Of a DNA stretch of 6,602 bases, positions 5,662 to 6,602 are shown piece after piece. The stretch's first letter is position 1. The number at the start of each line of letters is the position of its first letter. Source of the stretch: Dehalococcoidia bacterium (GTDB taxonomy: Bacteria > Chloroflexota > Dehalococcoidia > GIF9 > AB-539-J10); assembly GCA_030603265.1 (NCBI GenBank), contig JAUVYD010000089.1:1-6602 (forward strand), given 5' to 3'. Position numbers and translations under genes: made by a program. Below the pieces are notes generated by a model. The model did not search any database, was not told where the DNA came from, and was given only the letters and a program-made list of their open reading frames with translations.

Positions 5662-6602
5662 ATGGAGCAGGAGCTTGACCAACTCGAAGCCGCGGCGCTG
5701 GAGGAACTGACTCAGACACAGGACCTGCTGCAGCTTGAGTCGTGGCGGGTGCGATATCTGGGGAAGAAGAGCGCGCTAACGTCTATCCTCCGTGGTCTTG
5801 CTTCCCTTGGTGACGGGGAGCGAAAGACTGTCGGTGCCCGTGCCAACACCATCAAGACCTCTCTCCATGCGGCACTTGCCGAGAAGAAACAATCGCTGTC
5901 TCTTCGCAGCCTGGATGAATCCCTGGGGAACTCCTCTCTCGACGTGACACTTCCAGGGCGCCCTGTGCCATACGGCAGGCTGCACCCAATAACACAGGAT
6001 ATCGCTGAGATCTGCTCGGTCTTTGCCGACATGGGGTTCCAGGTCCTCGAAGGCCCGGAAGTCGAAAGGGACTACTACAACTTCGAGGCACTCAACATCC
6101 CGCAGAATCACCCGGCGCGGGACATGTTCGCGACACTCTGGGTAGACTCGCGCGATGACCGCAACGCCCGCCTGCTGCGGACTCACACGTCGCCCATGCA
6201 GATTCGGCTCATGGAGCAACAGAAACCTCCGTTGAGATTCGTGGTTCCCGGTCGGACGTACCGCTACGAGGCCACTGACGCGACACACGACTGGATGTTC
6301 CACCAGGTGGAGGGTCTGGCAATCGACACGGATATTACTCTGCGCGACCTGAAGGAAACGCTGTTCGAGTTCTGCAAGAACATCTTCGGCCGTGATACGC
6401 AGGTCAGGTTCCGTTGCGACTACTTCCCATTCGTTGAGCCAGGTGGAGAGGTAGCAATCGAGTGTGTGAAGTGCAAGGGAGCCGGCTGTCGCCTGTGCAG
6501 TGGAACGGGCTGGCTCGAGATACTGGGGACCGGAATGGTACACCCGGAGGTTCTCGCACGCTGCGGGATTGATCCCACTGTGTATTCGGGTTTCGCGTTC
6601 GG
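5662..6602 (+). CDS. pheS: Phenylalanyl-tRNA synthetase alpha subunit, 3'-truncated by the window edge
   Basis: PheS is the catalytic subunit of the alpha2-beta2 enzyme that charges tRNA-Phe. From ATG 5662, 313 full codons are visible. The window ends at SGFAFG, so about 25-30 residues are missing compared with usual PheS. The N-terminal coiled-coil arm covers about 1-90. The class II core begins at LHPITQDIAEI (107-117), with LEGPEVERDYYNFEALN (129-145), HPARDMF (150-156), RTHTSPMQIR (173-182), motif 2 around PGRTYRYEATDATHDWMFHQ (197-216, split here by its ATDATHD variant) and LGTGMVHPEVL (288-298). Before that last segment four cysteines form CxxC-x4-CxxC (268, 271, 276, 279), a zinc-ribbon-like insert absent from E. 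coli PheS but known in other bacterial lineages. GAGGG at 5648-5652, 9 nt before the ATG, is the likely ribosome binding site. pheT should follow. Confidence 0.96.
   Translation, partial: MEQELDQLEAAALEELTQTQDLLQLESWRVRYLGKKSALTSILRGLASLGDGERKTVGARANTIKTSLHAALAEKKQSLSLRSLDESLGNSSLDVTLPGRPVPYGRLHPITQDIAEICSVFADMGFQVLEGPEVERDYYNFEALNIPQNHPARDMFATLWVDSRDDRNARLLRTHTSPMQIRLMEQQKPPLRFVVPGRTYRYEATDATHDWMFHQVEGLAIDTDITLRDLKETLFEFCKNIFGRDTQVRFRCDYFPFVEPGGEVAIECVKCKGAGCRLCSGTGWLEILGTGMVHPEVLARCGIDPTVYSGFAF

Noticed and set aside
5776..6543. 255-codon open frame on the minus strand inside pheS
   Set aside because: Fully antisense to the pheS coding region, whose motifs are unbroken; no family resemblance.
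1..6602. CRISPR array, insertion sequence, phage or defence genes
   Set aside because: No regularly spaced repeats, transposase or integrase motifs, or foreign-looking composition; nearly all of the window is explained by conserved core genes.

Overview
This window looks like chromosomal housekeeping DNA from a moderately GC-rich bacterium (roughly 60% GC by eye). The gene order thrS-infC-rpmI-rplT-pheS, a threonyl-tRNA synthetase without a TGS domain, a DRTGG-domain protein and an archease-rtcB pair together suggest a Chloroflexota lineage, perhaps Dehalococcoidia. That placement rests on recalled family resemblance and was not tested with a tree or a search.

Left part (1-2409). The window opens inside a plus-strand gene encoding the C-terminal DRTGG domain of a BioD-like/phosphotransacetylase-associated protein, which ends at 341. 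A 190-bp convergent gap with a strong hairpin follows. Two minus-strand genes then form an RNA-repair operon: archease (1987-2409) is transcribed first and rtcB (532-1977) second, 9 nt apart, with the rtcB ribosome binding site overlapping the archease stop.

Middle (2410-2732). A 126-bp divergent spacer separates archease from a tRNA-Val(GAC) gene. The tRNA has a near-consensus sigma70-type promoter (TTGACG, 17 nt, TAGAAT with extended -10). Between the tRNA and thrS are 124 nt with no convincing second promoter and no T-box, so the tRNA promoter may also drive the translation operon.

Right part (2733-6602). thrS, infC, rpmI, rplT and the first 313 codons of pheS run head to tail. They supply two aminoacyl-tRNA synthetases, initiation factor 3 and ribosomal proteins L35 and L20. 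Gaps are 7 nt (thrS-infC), a 32-nt overlap (infC-rpmI), 58 nt (rpmI-rplT) and 19 nt (rplT-pheS). pheT would be expected next, outside the window.

I see no mobile element, CRISPR array, defence island or clearly new system. The most notable points are substitutions at normally invariant active-site positions of ThrRS, the tRNA-Val/thrS arrangement, the infC-rpmI overlap, the TTG start of rplT, and the RNA-ligase operon facing a tRNA gene.
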